DNA of 40,373 nucleotides from Nocardia amamiensis (GCF_015477605.1 NZ_JADLQX010000047.1:1-40373), one strand, 5' to 3'. Positions 14,735 to 23,132 are shown, numbered from the stretch's first letter. Numbers and translations: made by a program. The notes: generated by a model not told the origin, from the letters alone.

Positions 14735-14950
14735 TATGGTTCCTTCCGAGGTCATCCCCGCGCGAGACGGGGCACACCGTGCTTGCGGTGCTTCTTACGT
14801 TGTTTCTGGATCGGATCACCCCCGCATGCGCGGGAGGGGATCATTCCCGCGTGCGCGGGGAGGGCGGCACACCAACCGTCGATCGCAGAAAGGTTAGCGT
14901 GTGGCCGCCGCTGACCGGTCGGCCCCTGCTTTGTGCGCCGCCCCGCCGCG
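14735..14950. other. ilvN–ilvC intergenic region with palindromes
   Basis: This is the 5' leader of ilvC if transcription reads through from ilvN, or its own promoter region. It contains three palindromic units (listed separately) and a CACCG/CGGTG hairpin at 14775-14789. Corynebacterial ilvC also has its own promoter in this gap, so the same is likely here (inference). Confidence 0.5.
14750..14865. repeat. degenerate type I-E CRISPR-like repeats, no cas genes
   Basis: Three related palindromes: GGTCATCCCCGCGCGAGACG... at 14750-14777, GGATCACCCCCGCATGCGCG... at 14813-14837, and GGATCATTCCCGCGTGCGCG... at 14838-14865. The second closely resembles the I-E repeat common in actinobacteria. The first two start 63 bp apart, near the 61-bp I-E period, but the last two abut with no spacer. 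Most likely these are relics or dispersed palindromes, not a working array. Confidence 0.4.
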
Positions 14951-15454
14951 TCATCGGGTGGCGGTGATGGATTTCGGTCCACGCCCCACCGCGACGACAC
15001 CGGACTGCACGATCTCGCGGATGCCATACGGTTCCAGCATCCGCAGCAGCGCGTCGAGCTTGGACCGGGTTCCGGTCGCCTCGACGGTGAGCGCGTCCGG
15101 GGAGACGTCGATGACCTTGGCGCGGAAGAGCCCGACGGCCTCGATCACCTGGGTCCGCACACTGGCGTCCGCGCGGACCTTCACCAGGATCAGTTCGCGG
15201 GCCACGGAGCTGTCGGAGTCCTGTTCCACGATCTTGATGACGTTCACCAGCTTGTTGAGCTGCTTGGTGACCTGCTCGAGCGGCAGGTCCTCGACAGTGA
15301 CGACGATGGTCATGCGCGAGATCTCGGGCAGCTCGGTGCCGCCGACCGCCAGCGACTCGATGTTGAAGCCGCGGCGGGAGAACAGCGCGGCGACCCGCGC
15401 GAGCACGCCCGGCTTGTCCTCGACGAGAACGCTGAGGGTGTGGGTGGTACTCAT
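14951..15454 (-). CDS. ilvN: acetolactate synthase small (regulatory) subunit
   Basis: The regulatory subunit of acetohydroxyacid synthase, 167 residues. The N-terminal ACT domain begins STTHTLSVLVEDKPGVLARVAALFSRRGFNIESLAVG and binds valine for feedback inhibition. The C-terminal part (ARELILVKVRAD...) is the usual AHAS small-subunit domain. I chose ATG 15454 because AAGGTGA lies about eight bases upstream and it gives the family N-terminus. It starts seven bases after the ilvB stop, so the two subunits are co-translated. Confidence 0.97.
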   Translation of the reverse strand: MSTTHTLSVLVEDKPGVLARVAALFSRRGFNIESLAVGGTELPEISRMTIVVTVEDLPLEQVTKQLNKLVNVIKIVEQDSDSSVARELILVKVRADASVRTQVIEAVGLFRAKVIDVSPDALTVEATGTRSKLDALLRMLEPYGIREIVQSGVVAVGRGPKSITATR

Positions 15455-15461
15455 CCGTGGT

Positions 15462-17384
15462 TCACCTTGTCTGTTCATGCGACATCGCCGTGTGGATGAC
15501 CGCAGGCTCGGCGGCCTGCTCGTCCTCGTCGAACAGCGGGCGGATGCCGCGAGCGGCCATGATCTCGTCATTGCTGGTTCCCGCGGCGACCATCGGCCAC
15601 ACCTGGGCGTCCTTGCCGACGATGAAGTCGATCACCACAGGGCGGTCGTTGATCGACTGCGCCTCGCGGATGGCGGCCTCCACGTCCTCTTCGCGTTCGA
15701 CCCGGATGCCGTGGCAGCCGAGGGCTTCGGCGAGCTTGACGAAGTCGGGGATGCGCTTGGTGTGCGTGCCCAGATCGGTGTTGGAATAACGCTCCTGGTA
15801 GAACAGCGTCTGCCACTGGCGGACCATGCCGAGATTGCCGTTGTTGATCAGCGCGACCTTGATCGGCACGCCCTCGACGGCGCAGGTGGCCAGTTCTTGA
15901 TTGGTCATCTGGAAGCAGCCGTCACCGTCGACTGCCCACACCTCTTTGTCCGGCGCGCCCATCTTGGCGCCCATGGCGGCCGGCACGGCGTAGCCCATGG
16001 TGCCCAGGCCACCGGAGTTCAGCCAGGTGCGCGGCTTCTCGTACTTGATGAACTGAGCGGCCCACATCTGGTGCTGACCGACGCCGGCGCAGTAGATCGC
16101 GTCCGGTCCGGCCAGGCGGCCGAGCGCATCGATGACGAACTCCGGCGACAGCGACCCGTCCGCGGGCGGGGTCCAGCCCAGCGGGTAGGCCTGCCGGATG
16201 CCGTCGAGGTAGGTCCACCATTCGCCGATCGGGAGCGGCAGCGCGTCGCCCGCGGCGGGGTCGGCCTTCAACGTCTCGATGAGCTCGGCGATCACCTCGC
16301 GGCAGTCGCCGACGATCGGGACGTCGGCGTGCCGGTTCTTGCCGATCTCGGCCGGGTCGATGTCGGCGTGGATGACCTTGGCGCCGGGCGCGAAGGAATC
16401 CAGCTGACCGGTGACGCGGTCGTCGAAGCGCGCACCGAGGGTGATCAGCAGGTCCGACTTCTGCAGCGCGGCGACGGCGCCAACGGTGCCGTGCATGCCG
16501 GGCATGCCCATGTTGAGCTGGTGGCTGTCAGGGAACGCGCCTCGTGCCATCAGCGTGGTGACCACCGGAATGCCGGTCAGCTCGGCCAGTTGCAGCAGCT
16601 CGGCCGACGCTTCGGCCTTGATCACGCCGCCGCCGACGTACAGCACCGGCGACTTGGCTTCCATGATCATCCTGGCGGCCTCGCGCACCTGCTTGCCGTG
16701 CGGCTTGGTGACCGGACGGTAGCCGGGCAGGCGCATCTCCGGCGGCCAGCTGAAGGTGGTCTGGGCCTGGAGCACGTCCTTCGGGATGTCGACCAGCACG
16801 GCGCCGGGGCGGCCGGAGGCGGCCAGGTAGAACGCCTCCGCGATGATGCGCGGGATGTCGACGCCCTCGGTGATCAAGAAGTTGTGCTTGGTGATCGGCA
16901 TGGTGATGCCGGAGATGTCGGCTTCCTGGAACGCGTCCGTGCCGATCAGGCCGCGGCCGACCTGGCCGGTGATGGCCACGATCGGGACCGAGTCCATCTG
17001 GGCGTCGGCGATCGGGGTGACCAGGTTGGTGGCGCCGGGGCCGGATGTGGCCATACACACACCGACTTTGCCGGTGGCCTGCGCGTACCCGGTCGCCGCG
17101 TGACCCGCGCCCTGCTCGTGCCGGACGAGGACGTGACGCACCTTGGTCGAGTCGAACAGCGGGTCGTAGACGGGAAGGATCGCACCGCCCGGAATGCCGA
17201 ATACGGTGTCGACGCCGAGCTCCTCGAGCGAACGCACGACCGACTGCGCGCCGGTGACCCGCTCGGGCGGGACCTGGCGGCGGCTGGCCGCGGACGTCGC
17301 GTTGGCAGCGGGCGTTGCCTGCTGATTCGCCGAAGGCGCTGGCCTGCGGGCCGAGGGCCCGGGCCGTGCGGTAGGTGCGCTCAC
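15462..17384 (-). CDS. ilvB: acetolactate synthase large (catalytic) subunit
   Basis: The thiamine-diphosphate-dependent catalytic subunit, 640 residues, forming acetolactate or acetohydroxybutyrate. The catalytic Glu is in VRHEQGAGHAA, and the ThDP-Mg motif runs from GDGCFQM to NNGNLGMVRQW. The N-terminal 40 residues are Ala/Pro-rich and low in complexity, an extension typical of mycobacterial relatives. The start is GTG with AAGGA nine bases upstream. Expression is controlled by an attenuator in the leader (17478-17613). It corresponds in position and orientation to M. tuberculosis ilvB1. Confidence 0.97.
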   Translation of the reverse strand: MSAPTARPGPSARRPAPSANQQATPAANATSAASRRQVPPERVTGAQSVVRSLEELGVDTVFGIPGGAILPVYDPLFDSTKVRHVLVRHEQGAGHAATGYAQATGKVGVCMATSGPGATNLVTPIADAQMDSVPIVAITGQVGRGLIGTDAFQEADISGITMPITKHNFLITEGVDIPRIIAEAFYLAASGRPGAVLVDIPKDVLQAQTTFSWPPEMRLPGYRPVTKPHGKQVREAARMIMEAKSPVLYVGGGVIKAEASAELLQLAELTGIPVVTTLMARGAFPDSHQLNMGMPGMHGTVGAVAALQKSDLLITLGARFDDRVTGQLDSFAPGAKVIHADIDPAEIGKNRHADVPIVGDCREVIAELIETLKADPAAGDALPLPIGEWWTYLDGIRQAYPLGWTPPADGSLSPEFVIDALGRLAGPDAIYCAGVGQHQMWAAQFIKYEKPRTWLNSGGLGTMGYAVPAAMGAKMGAPDKEVWAVDGDGCFQMTNQELATCAVEGVPIKVALINNGNLGMVRQWQTLFYQERYSNTDLGTHTKRIPDFVKLAEALGCHGIRVEREEDVEAAIREAQSINDRPVVIDFIVGKDAQVWPMVAAGTSNDEIMAARGIRPLFDEDEQAAEPAVIHTAMSHEQTR

Positions 17385-17477
17385 CGTCTTCGTTCCTTAC
17401 TGGTTGTCGTTTCGACCCCGGATTGTGTGCCTCATCGGTGTCTTGCGCTTCGCCATGCTGGACATTAGTCCGCACAT

Positions 17478-17512
17478 AAAAAAGCCCCCGACAGCACAAG
17501 GCTGATCGAGGG
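17478..17512 (-). terminator. ilvB attenuator terminator
   Basis: On the minus strand, CCCTCGA and CAGC pair with GCTG and TCGGGGG around CTTGT, followed by a run of six T. It lies between the leader peptide and ilvB, as required for transcription attenuation. Confidence 0.75.
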
Positions 17513-17559
17513 TGGCGCGTCGCAACGCGAGCTGACGTATTCGACTCAGTTGGTCAGGC

Positions 17560-17607
17560 TCAACGCTGGACGCGCCGGCCGAGTACGAGCAACTCGTTTC
17601 GATTCAC
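17560..17607 (-). CDS. ilvB leader peptide
   Basis: A 15-residue ORF on the minus strand, MNRNELLVLGRRVQR if started at GTG 17607. It has four branched-chain codons in a row or nearly so (TTG CTC GTA CTC) and ends 48 bases before the attenuator. Scarce charged leucine or valine tRNA would stall the ribosome here and prevent terminator formation. A second in-frame GTG two codons earlier (17613) is possible. No ribosome site precedes it, but a TANNNT promoter lies seven bases upstream, so it is probably read from a leaderless transcript. Confidence 0.65.
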   Translation of the reverse strand: MNRNELLVLGRRVQR

Positions 17608-17614
17608 GCGCACG

Positions 17615-17644
17615 ACGTTAAGCGGGTGTGAACCGAAGAGTCAA
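17615..17644 (-). promoter_or_regulatory. ilvB operon promoter
   Basis: The -35 is TTGACT (17644-17639), the spacer 18 bases and the -10 TAACGT (17620-17615). The expected start site falls on or near the GTG of the leader peptide. Confidence 0.55.
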
Positions 17645-17659
17645 ACAGATGACCTCTCG

Positions 17660-17678
17660 TGTCCCATTATGTGGGACA
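17660..17678. promoter_or_regulatory. palindrome upstream of the ilvB promoter
   Basis: TGTCCCA-TTATG-TGGGACA, seven-base perfect arms, placed 16 bases upstream of the ilvB -35 and 45 bases before the divergent PH-domain gene. It is a candidate operator; the regulator is unknown. Confidence 0.45.
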
Positions 17679-17722
17679 GTGCGGTTGCTTGTGTCCGTTC
17701 ACCAGGATGCGAGGATGGTGGT

Positions 17723-18325
17723 GTGTCATCACCGCATCAGTCCGTGCCACCTTCTGAATCGTCCCATACGTCCGCCGCGACGACGGATACGGGTAGCGCC
17801 CGGAACGCCCGTGTGATCCGCATCCCACGACTGGCCTTCCTCGGTGTGTTCATCCTGCTGATGTGCGTGTTCTTCCCGTTCGTCGGCTGGCCGGCCGGAC
17901 TGTGGTGGTTGCTGCTCATCCCGGTCGTGGTGCTCGTGTGGGTGCTGCGGACACAGACCACGGTGTCGGATGCCGGACTGGACCTGCGGACGCTGTTCGG
18001 CTCGCGTCATCTGGACTGGGCACAGGTGAAGGGTGTGCGGATCCCGAAGCGTGGATACGTGCGGGCCGACCTCAGCGACGGCACCGAGGTGAAGTTGCCC
18101 GCGGTGAGTTACGACCGGCTGCGCGATCTGGCGGCGGCGTCCAACGGGCGGATCCCGGATCCGTTCGCCGGGCCGGAGGAACCCGCCGCCGACAGCGCCT
18201 CCAGCGAGACCACGGACGGCGACGGAGAGACGGAAACCGCCGCGCCCGCCGACGGCGCCTCGCGCACCAACGGTGTCCACAAGACCACCGAAGCCGAGGA
18301 CACCGACGGCAACAGCGCGCGGTAA
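17723..18325 (+). CDS. PH-domain membrane protein, Cfp6 (Rv3004) equivalent
   Basis: A 200-residue membrane protein. Residues about 34-75 form two closely spaced membrane helices (LAFLGVFILLMCVFF and LWWLLLIPVVVLVWVL). They are followed by a bacterial PH domain (TVSDAGLDLRTLFGSRHLDWAQVKGV...LRDLAAASNGR). The C-terminal 50 residues are acidic, Thr/Ser/Glu-rich and probably disordered. I chose GTG 17723, with GAGG ten bases upstream; the longer frame begins inside the ilvB regulatory region. It is divergent from ilvB exactly as Rv3004 (low-molecular-weight antigen Cfp6) is in M. tuberculosis. The molecular function is unknown. Confidence 0.85.
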   Translation: MSSPHQSVPPSESSHTSAATTDTGSARNARVIRIPRLAFLGVFILLMCVFFPFVGWPAGLWWLLLIPVVVLVWVLRTQTTVSDAGLDLRTLFGSRHLDWAQVKGVRIPKRGYVRADLSDGTEVKLPAVSYDRLRDLAAASNGRIPDPFAGPEEPAADSASSETTDGDGETETAAPADGASRTNGVHKTTEAEDTDGNSAR

Positions 18326-18777
18326 CTCTGACAGCACCGCAGACTCGACAACCGCCAGCAACGCAGGCACGACGCCGCCGGATCACGTTCCACTGGTGTG
18401 CGATGTCGAGCAGAGGCGCAATCCGGAGGCGACGAGGAGTACAACGCGACCACGCGCCCCCGCCAGGGAACATCCGGGGTCAGTGGCATGTTGCGGCCAA
18501 GTGATGGGATGATTTCGTCGGGAGCACCGATCCCCTACACGCCCATCACTCTCGACGGTCCGGCACCTCCGGCAACACCGTCAGCGTCGACCACACCACT
18601 GGCGGCGACGAACCGAACAACGCCGAGACCGAGACACACGGACTGACACCCAGCGACGGCCGCGCGCCCGCCATGACCGACATGCCGGCGCAACCAGCGG
18701 CGGGGGTAACGTAAAGCCGCCGCCGAGCGAGCTCTGCGCCGTCGCACGTCAGCCCCCGCGACCCGAGGACCATCGAA
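18326..18777. other. cfp6-like–ilvD intergenic region
   Basis: No convincing gene in 452 bp. GAGGA ten bases before ilvD is its ribosome site, and TAACGT at 18707-18712 could be its -10. Short frames here look random and lack ribosome sites. Confidence 0.45.
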
Positions 18778-20619
18778 ATGCCACCGCTTCGTTCACGAAC
18801 CACGACCATCGGCCGCAATGCCGCAGGCGCCCGCGCACTCTGGCGCGCCACCGGCATGACCGACACCGACTTCGGCAAGCCGATCGTCGCCATCGCGAAC
18901 TCCTACACCCAGTTCGTGCCCGGGCACGTGCATCTGAAGAACGTCGGCGAGATCGTGGCCGACGCGGTGCGCGCCGCCGGTGGCGTGCCGCGCGAATTCC
19001 ACACCATCGCCGTGGACGACGGCATCGCCATGGGACACGGCGGCATGCTCTACTCGCTGCCCTCGCGCGAGATCATCGCCGACTCGGTCGAGTACATGGT
19101 GAACGCGCACACCGCCGACGCGCTGGTCTGCATCTCCAACTGCGACAAGATCACCCCGGGCATGCTGAATGCCGCCATGCGACTGAACATTCCGGCCGTG
19201 TTCGTCTCCGGCGGACCCATGGAAGCGGGCAAGGCCGTGGTCGTCGGCGGCGTCGCGCAGGCGCCGACCGACCTGATCACCGCGATCTCCGCGAGCGCGA
19301 ATCAGGCCGTCTCGGAAGAGGGTTTGGCCGAGGTCGAGCGGTCCGCGTGCCCGACCTGCGGCTCGTGCTCGGGCATGTTCACCGCCAACTCGATGAACTG
19401 CCTCACCGAGGCGCTCGGCCTGGCGCTGCCCGGCAACGGCTCCACCCTCGCCACGCACGCCGCGCGCCGCGCCCTGTTCGAGAAGGCGGGCACGGTGGTG
19501 GTGGACATCGCCAACCGCTGGTACCGCGACGACGACGCGTCCGTGCTGCCACGGAATGTGGCCGACGCCAAGGCTTTCCGCAACGCGATGGCACTGGATG
19601 TCGCGATGGGCGGCTCGACCAACACCGTGCTGCACACGCTGGCCGCGGCGCAGGAGGGTGAGATCGACTTCGATCTGCACACCATCGAGGAGATCAGCCG
19701 TAGGGTGCCCACACTGTCGAAGGTGTCGCCCAACTCCGACTACCACATGGAGGATGTGCACCGCGCCGGCGGCATCCCCGCCATCCTGGGCGAGCTGCGC
19801 CGAGCCGGTCTGCTGGAGACCGACGTCACCACGGTGCACACCAAGACCCTCGACGAGTGGCTCGATACCTGGGACATCCGCTCGGGCAAGGCATCCCAGG
19901 AGGCCATCGAACTGTTCCACGCGGCGCCGGGCGGTGTGCGCACCACCGAGCCGTTCTCCACCGAGAACCGCTGGTCGTCCCTGGACACCGACGCCGAGGG
20001 AGGCTGCATCCGCGATCTGGAGCACGCCTACACCAAGGAGGGCGGTCTCGTCGTGCTGCGCGGCAATATCGCGCCCGACGGCGCGGTGCTGAAGACCGCG
20101 GGCATCGATGAGGAGCTGTTCGCCTTCCAGGGTCCCGCCGTGGTGGTGGAGTCGCAGGAGGAGGCCGTGTCGGTCATCCTGGGCAAGAAGATCAAGCCGG
20201 GCGACGTCATCGTGGTTCGCTACGAGGGCCCCGCCGGTGGCCCCGGCATGCAGGAGATGCTGCACCCCACCGCCTTCCTGAAGGGCTCGGGGCTGGGCAA
20301 GCAGTGCGCGCTGATCACCGACGGCCGGTTCTCCGGCGGCACCTCGGGCCTGTCGATCGGACACATCTCCCCCGAGGCCGCCAGCGGCGGCGTCATCGGC
20401 CTGGTCGAGAACGGCGATCAGATCCGTATCGACGTCGCCACCCGCACCCTAGAGGTGCTCGTCGACGACGCCGTGCTCGCCGAGCGCCGCGCGAAGATGG
20501 AAGCCTCCGAGCGTCCGTGGCAGCCGGTCAACCGCGATCGGCCGGTCACGACGGCTCTGCGTGCCTACGCCGCGATGGCCACCTCGGCAGACAAGGGGGC
20601 CGTCCGCCACGTGCCGTAG
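18778..20619 (+). CDS. ilvD: dihydroxy-acid dehydratase
   Basis: The iron-sulfur enzyme of the third step of branched-chain amino acid synthesis, converting dihydroxy-acids to 2-keto acids; 613 residues, normal for the long form. Cluster cysteines are visible in ISNCDKITPGM (Cys122) and ACPTCGSCSGMF (191-201). The Mg-binding Asp/Lys region NCDK and the C-terminal block DGRFSGGTSGLSIGHISPEAA are conserved. The start ATG has GAGGA upstream. It lies near ilvBNC but on the opposite strand; in M. tuberculosis ilvD is elsewhere, so its position here is a local difference. Confidence 0.97.
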   Translation: MPPLRSRTTTIGRNAAGARALWRATGMTDTDFGKPIVAIANSYTQFVPGHVHLKNVGEIVADAVRAAGGVPREFHTIAVDDGIAMGHGGMLYSLPSREIIADSVEYMVNAHTADALVCISNCDKITPGMLNAAMRLNIPAVFVSGGPMEAGKAVVVGGVAQAPTDLITAISASANQAVSEEGLAEVERSACPTCGSCSGMFTANSMNCLTEALGLALPGNGSTLATHAARRALFEKAGTVVVDIANRWYRDDDASVLPRNVADAKAFRNAMALDVAMGGSTNTVLHTLAAAQEGEIDFDLHTIEEISRRVPTLSKVSPNSDYHMEDVHRAGGIPAILGELRRAGLLETDVTTVHTKTLDEWLDTWDIRSGKASQEAIELFHAAPGGVRTTEPFSTENRWSSLDTDAEGGCIRDLEHAYTKEGGLVVLRGNIAPDGAVLKTAGIDEELFAFQGPAVVVESQEEAVSVILGKKIKPGDVIVVRYEGPAGGPGMQEMLHPTAFLKGSGLGKQCALITDGRFSGGTSGLSIGHISPEAASGGVIGLVENGDQIRIDVATRTLEVLVDDAVLAERRAKMEASERPWQPVNRDRPVTTALRAYAAMATSADKGAVRHVP

Positions 20620-20905
20620 CCGCCTCCCCTGCGGCGCTGACCGTCTCGTATCCGCCCGCGATGGATCGGCACCGGCCACTGAGCCGAGTTGGTGCACCAA
20701 GTGCCGTTGAACAGGGACAACGGCACTTCCACCGTGGGCGGATCCGGGTTCATGTCCGAACTGCGGGGCGACCGGCGGCGCGCCATGCTGCCAGCGCTCA
20801 ATGAACTGTGCCACCAGCGCTTTCGCCTTCCACATCACCACATGATGGTGACGCACGTCACGTCGTATCGTGTCACGTTTCGGCGGTCCGCGGTGTCTCG
20901 GGGGC
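20620..20905. promoter_or_regulatory. intergenic region with inverted repeats
   Basis: No gene seen in 286 bp. It contains TCACCA-CATGA-TGGTGA at 20835-20851 followed by GTGACGCACGTCAC-like half-sites, a possible operator for the broken DoxX-like gene downstream. Confidence 0.35.
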
Positions 20906-21547
20906 ATGACTGCACAAACGACCACAACGTTCCAGCACGCGACCCCGGATAAGTCAGCCCCCGTCGCACGAAGTGACCGGAAGTGGAGCCGGATCAAAAT
21001 TATCGCCTTTTGGGCCACAACGATTGTCGTCGTCTTCGAGTTGATTGCGGGATCGGTGTGGAACCTTCTGGCGATCGAATGGATCGAAATCCAGTTGCAG
21101 CACCTGGGATAGCCGCACTTCTTGGCCTACCTTCTGGGTGCGTGGCAGGTCGGCGCCGCCGTCGCGATCATTGCGCCCGGGCTCCCGCTGATCAAGGAAT
21201 GGGCATACGCGGGTGCATTTTTCCTGTGGTCGGGTGCCGTGGCGTCCCATTTGGCAGTCGGCGACCGTATCGGGTCATGGTCGGTGGCGCTGATGTTCGC
21301 GATTTGTGCCATCGCGTCGTGGATACTGCGGCCGGCCGACCGGCGGCTCCCGGGGACGCGGCTGCGTCGGGGCCGCACTGCTGACGCTGGACAGGACGGG
21401 GCCGGTCTGCCGGGAGCCCGCCCTCGCGAATGGGCCGTTGCGATCGGGCTCCTCGTTGTTCTGTACGCCGTTTCATTCCTCACGCTGCCCGCAGTCGAAG
21501 ACTTCATGCACCAGAATGCAGTCGAACTCGGCTGGATCGACGAGTAG
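20906..21547 (+). pseudogene. DoxX-like membrane protein interrupted by an amber codon
   Basis: The frame encodes a four-helix DoxX-like protein of 213 residues but contains TAG at 21110-21112 (codon 69). The first part ends WIEIQLQHLG and the second continues at once with PHFLAYLLGAWQVGA...APGLPLIKEWAYAGAFF. In this family that position reads LGYP, so TAG most simply replaces a Tyr codon (TAC/TAT). No frameshift is needed. The C-terminal part has extra helices (EWAVAIGLLVVLYAVSFLTLP). It is either a recent pseudogene, a sequencing error or a readthrough site. GGGGGC just before the ATG is a weak ribosome site. Confidence 0.75.
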
Positions 21548-21756
21548 CGGCCTTGAAGGTCACGACGCAGCCCCATCCTTCCCGAAATGGCGGCTACGCC
21601 ATACCCGTTTCGAACAACCGCGACCGCCGCGGCGGTTACTTCGTCGGCCTGTTCGGGACCGGGATCACCGCGGCCGAGCGCCTGGGCATCGACCGCGCTG
21701 CCTGAGCCTCACCGACGCCGTGCCCGGCCAGGCGCGACCGGCCGCGCGCGGCGACG
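21548..21756. other. gap with possible gene remnant
   Basis: The plus frame ending at 21705 reads NGGYAIPVSNNRDRRGGYFVG and on to GIDRAA. It looks like a protein C-terminus without the rest of its gene. I cannot name the family. It may be debris from a deletion next to the broken DoxX-like gene. Confidence 0.25.
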
Positions 21757-22698
21757 TCATGACTGTGCGGCGATCTGGAGTGCTTCACGCTGCGCCGGGC
21801 TCAGGCGGTCCGGTCTCGTGGTGCAGGTGTACGTCTCGGGTCCGCTGGCCCGCAAGGCGAGGGGATCGGCGATCGCCGGTTGACGTTCGATCGCGTCCAA
21901 GGCGGCGGTGGCGCGGTCTCTGGGCCAATCGAGTGCGCCGGCAAGCGCGCCCAGGGTGAGCGGTCGACCGGCGTGCACGAGCGCGGCGACTACGGTCAAC
22001 GCGTCGTAGACGACGGTCTCGCCGAAGGTGCTGCCGCTCATCTGCTCGCTGAGCCGGGCGAAGAACTGGCCCATCTTGCCGAGCCGCGCGCCGGCGATGG
22101 TGTCGGCGCCGAAGATCTCGATGCCCCGCTGTGCGGCGGTCGCGATCTCGCCGTGCGCGCTGGTGTCGGCTTGCCACGCGCGGAGCCAGACGTCGTCGTC
22201 GATGACGTAGCGTTCGCGGCGACCACCGAGATCCTGTTGGCGCACAACCAGTTCCATGGCTTCGAGGTAGGCGATGGACTTGGACACCGATGCCGGGCTG
22301 ACCTGTAGCCGGCGCACCAAGTCGGCTGACGTCAGGCCGCTGGCGTCCGCGGTGAGCAGGCAGACGAACACCCGGGCGGTCATCCGGGGCAGGCCGGTCG
22401 CGGCCAGCAGGGTCGCGAACTGGTCCACGAAGCCGCGCACGACCTCGGTCGACTGCTCGTCGGTCACCGGCCCGGCAGGCCAGGCCGGTTTGCGTCGGCG
22501 GGCACGGTGGCCGGCGGCCTGCTGGGCGTCGTCGGCCAGGTAGGCGCCGGATGCGCGGTTGCGTGCAACCTCGCGACTGATCGTGGACGTCGGCCGGCCG
22601 AGCCGTCGTCCGATCTCGGCATACCCGAGCCCGTCTGCCAGCCACGCCGCGATCTGCCGTCGGTCCTCGTGGGTCAGCCTGCCTCCTGGCACCGGCAT
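21757..22698 (-). CDS. double-HTH regulator: IS30-type HTH plus GbsR/MarR domain
   Basis: A 313-residue DNA-binding protein. Residues 6-44 (RLTHEDRRQIAAWLADGLGYAEIGRRLGRPTSTISREVARN) are an HTH of the kind found at the N-terminus of IS30 transposases. From about residue 90 follows a winged-helix GbsR/MarR-like domain (MTARVFVCLLTADASGLTSADLVRRLQVSPASVSKSIAYL), then a ligand-type C-terminus. I chose ATG 22698 because AAAGGGAGGAGG lies immediately upstream; ATG 22719 is possible. It is divergent from the small protein–hydrolase pair and probably controls it through the TTGCAATG sites between them (inference). Confidence 0.8.
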   Translation of the reverse strand: MPVPGGRLTHEDRRQIAAWLADGLGYAEIGRRLGRPTSTISREVARNRASGAYLADDAQQAAGHRARRRKPAWPAGPVTDEQSTEVVRGFVDQFATLLAATGLPRMTARVFVCLLTADASGLTSADLVRRLQVSPASVSKSIAYLEAMELVVRQQDLGGRRERYVIDDDVWLRAWQADTSAHGEIATAAQRGIEIFGADTIAGARLGKMGQFFARLSEQMSGSTFGETVVYDALTVVAALVHAGRPLTLGALAGALDWPRDRATAALDAIERQPAIADPLALRASGPETYTCTTRPDRLSPAQREALQIAAQS

Positions 22699-22707
22699 AC
22701 CTCCTCC

Positions 22708-22853
22708 CTTTGCGTTCATCCACAGTACATTGCAATGCGCCGACGTAGGGCGTTGCATTCATCCACAACGTTGTTGCAATGAATGGCCTTAAGCTGCCGT
22801 TTTATGCAAGGTCTTGGTTGACGATTGGCAAAACGCAACGTTGCTTTCCTACA
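22708..22853. promoter_or_regulatory. divergent control region with TTGCAATG repeats
   Basis: CATTGCAATG, a perfect palindrome, is at 22728-22737. Related sites are TTGCATTC at 22753 and TTGCAATG at 22774. A direct repeat TGC(G/A)TTCATCCACA occurs at about 22711 and 22754. TTGACG at 22818-22823 is a likely -35 for the plus-strand genes. Confidence 0.45.
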
Positions 22854-22874
22854 TCTGAAAAGGAGGCAACAACG

Positions 22875-23132
22875 ATGCACGTGATGGCCGTGTCGACCGT
22901 CTCGGACGAAGGCAAGTTCTGGAGTGGCTTGAAGAAGGCACACGCCATGCTCCCCAAGGGCGCCAAGTGGAAGCTGGCGGTCGCCAGCAAGGACGGAGCC
23001 AAAGCGGTGAACATCATCACCCATGACTCCATCGATGGCGTTCGGGACTTCTTCGAGGCACACGCAGGCGCCTACGCCACGACGGAGTACTTCGAAGCGG
23101 ATGCCGCGAACGCGGTCGGTCTTCCGCGATGA
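22875..23132 (+). CDS. small alpha/beta protein coupled to serine hydrolase
   Basis: An 85-residue cytoplasmic protein starting MHVMAVSTVSDEGKFWSGLK. The alternation of strands and helices and the length suggest a ferredoxin-like fold, but I do not recognise a named family. It has an excellent ribosome site, AAAAGGAGG, eight bases before ATG 22875. Its TGA overlaps the ATG of the hydrolase (ATGA), so the two are translated together and probably work on the same process. No catalytic motif is visible. Confidence 0.7.
   Translation: MHVMAVSTVSDEGKFWSGLKKAHAMLPKGAKWKLAVASKDGAKAVNIITHDSIDGVRDFFEAHAGAYATTEYFEADAANAVGLPR

Noticed and set aside
14750..14865. functional CRISPR array
   Set aside because: Only three degenerate units, one pair with no spacer, and no cas genes in the window.
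13433..14914. 493-residue frame starting in the collagen repeat
   Set aside because: It runs out of frame through the repeat and then antisense to ilvC.
14901..17468. 855-residue plus-strand frame opposite ilvB/ilvN
   Set aside because: It is antisense to two clearly conserved genes, has no ribosome site, and its composition is that of a GC-rich shadow frame.
18793..20364. 523-residue minus-strand frame opposite ilvD
   Set aside because: It is the antisense shadow of a certain gene, with His/Gly/Val-rich pseudo-protein.
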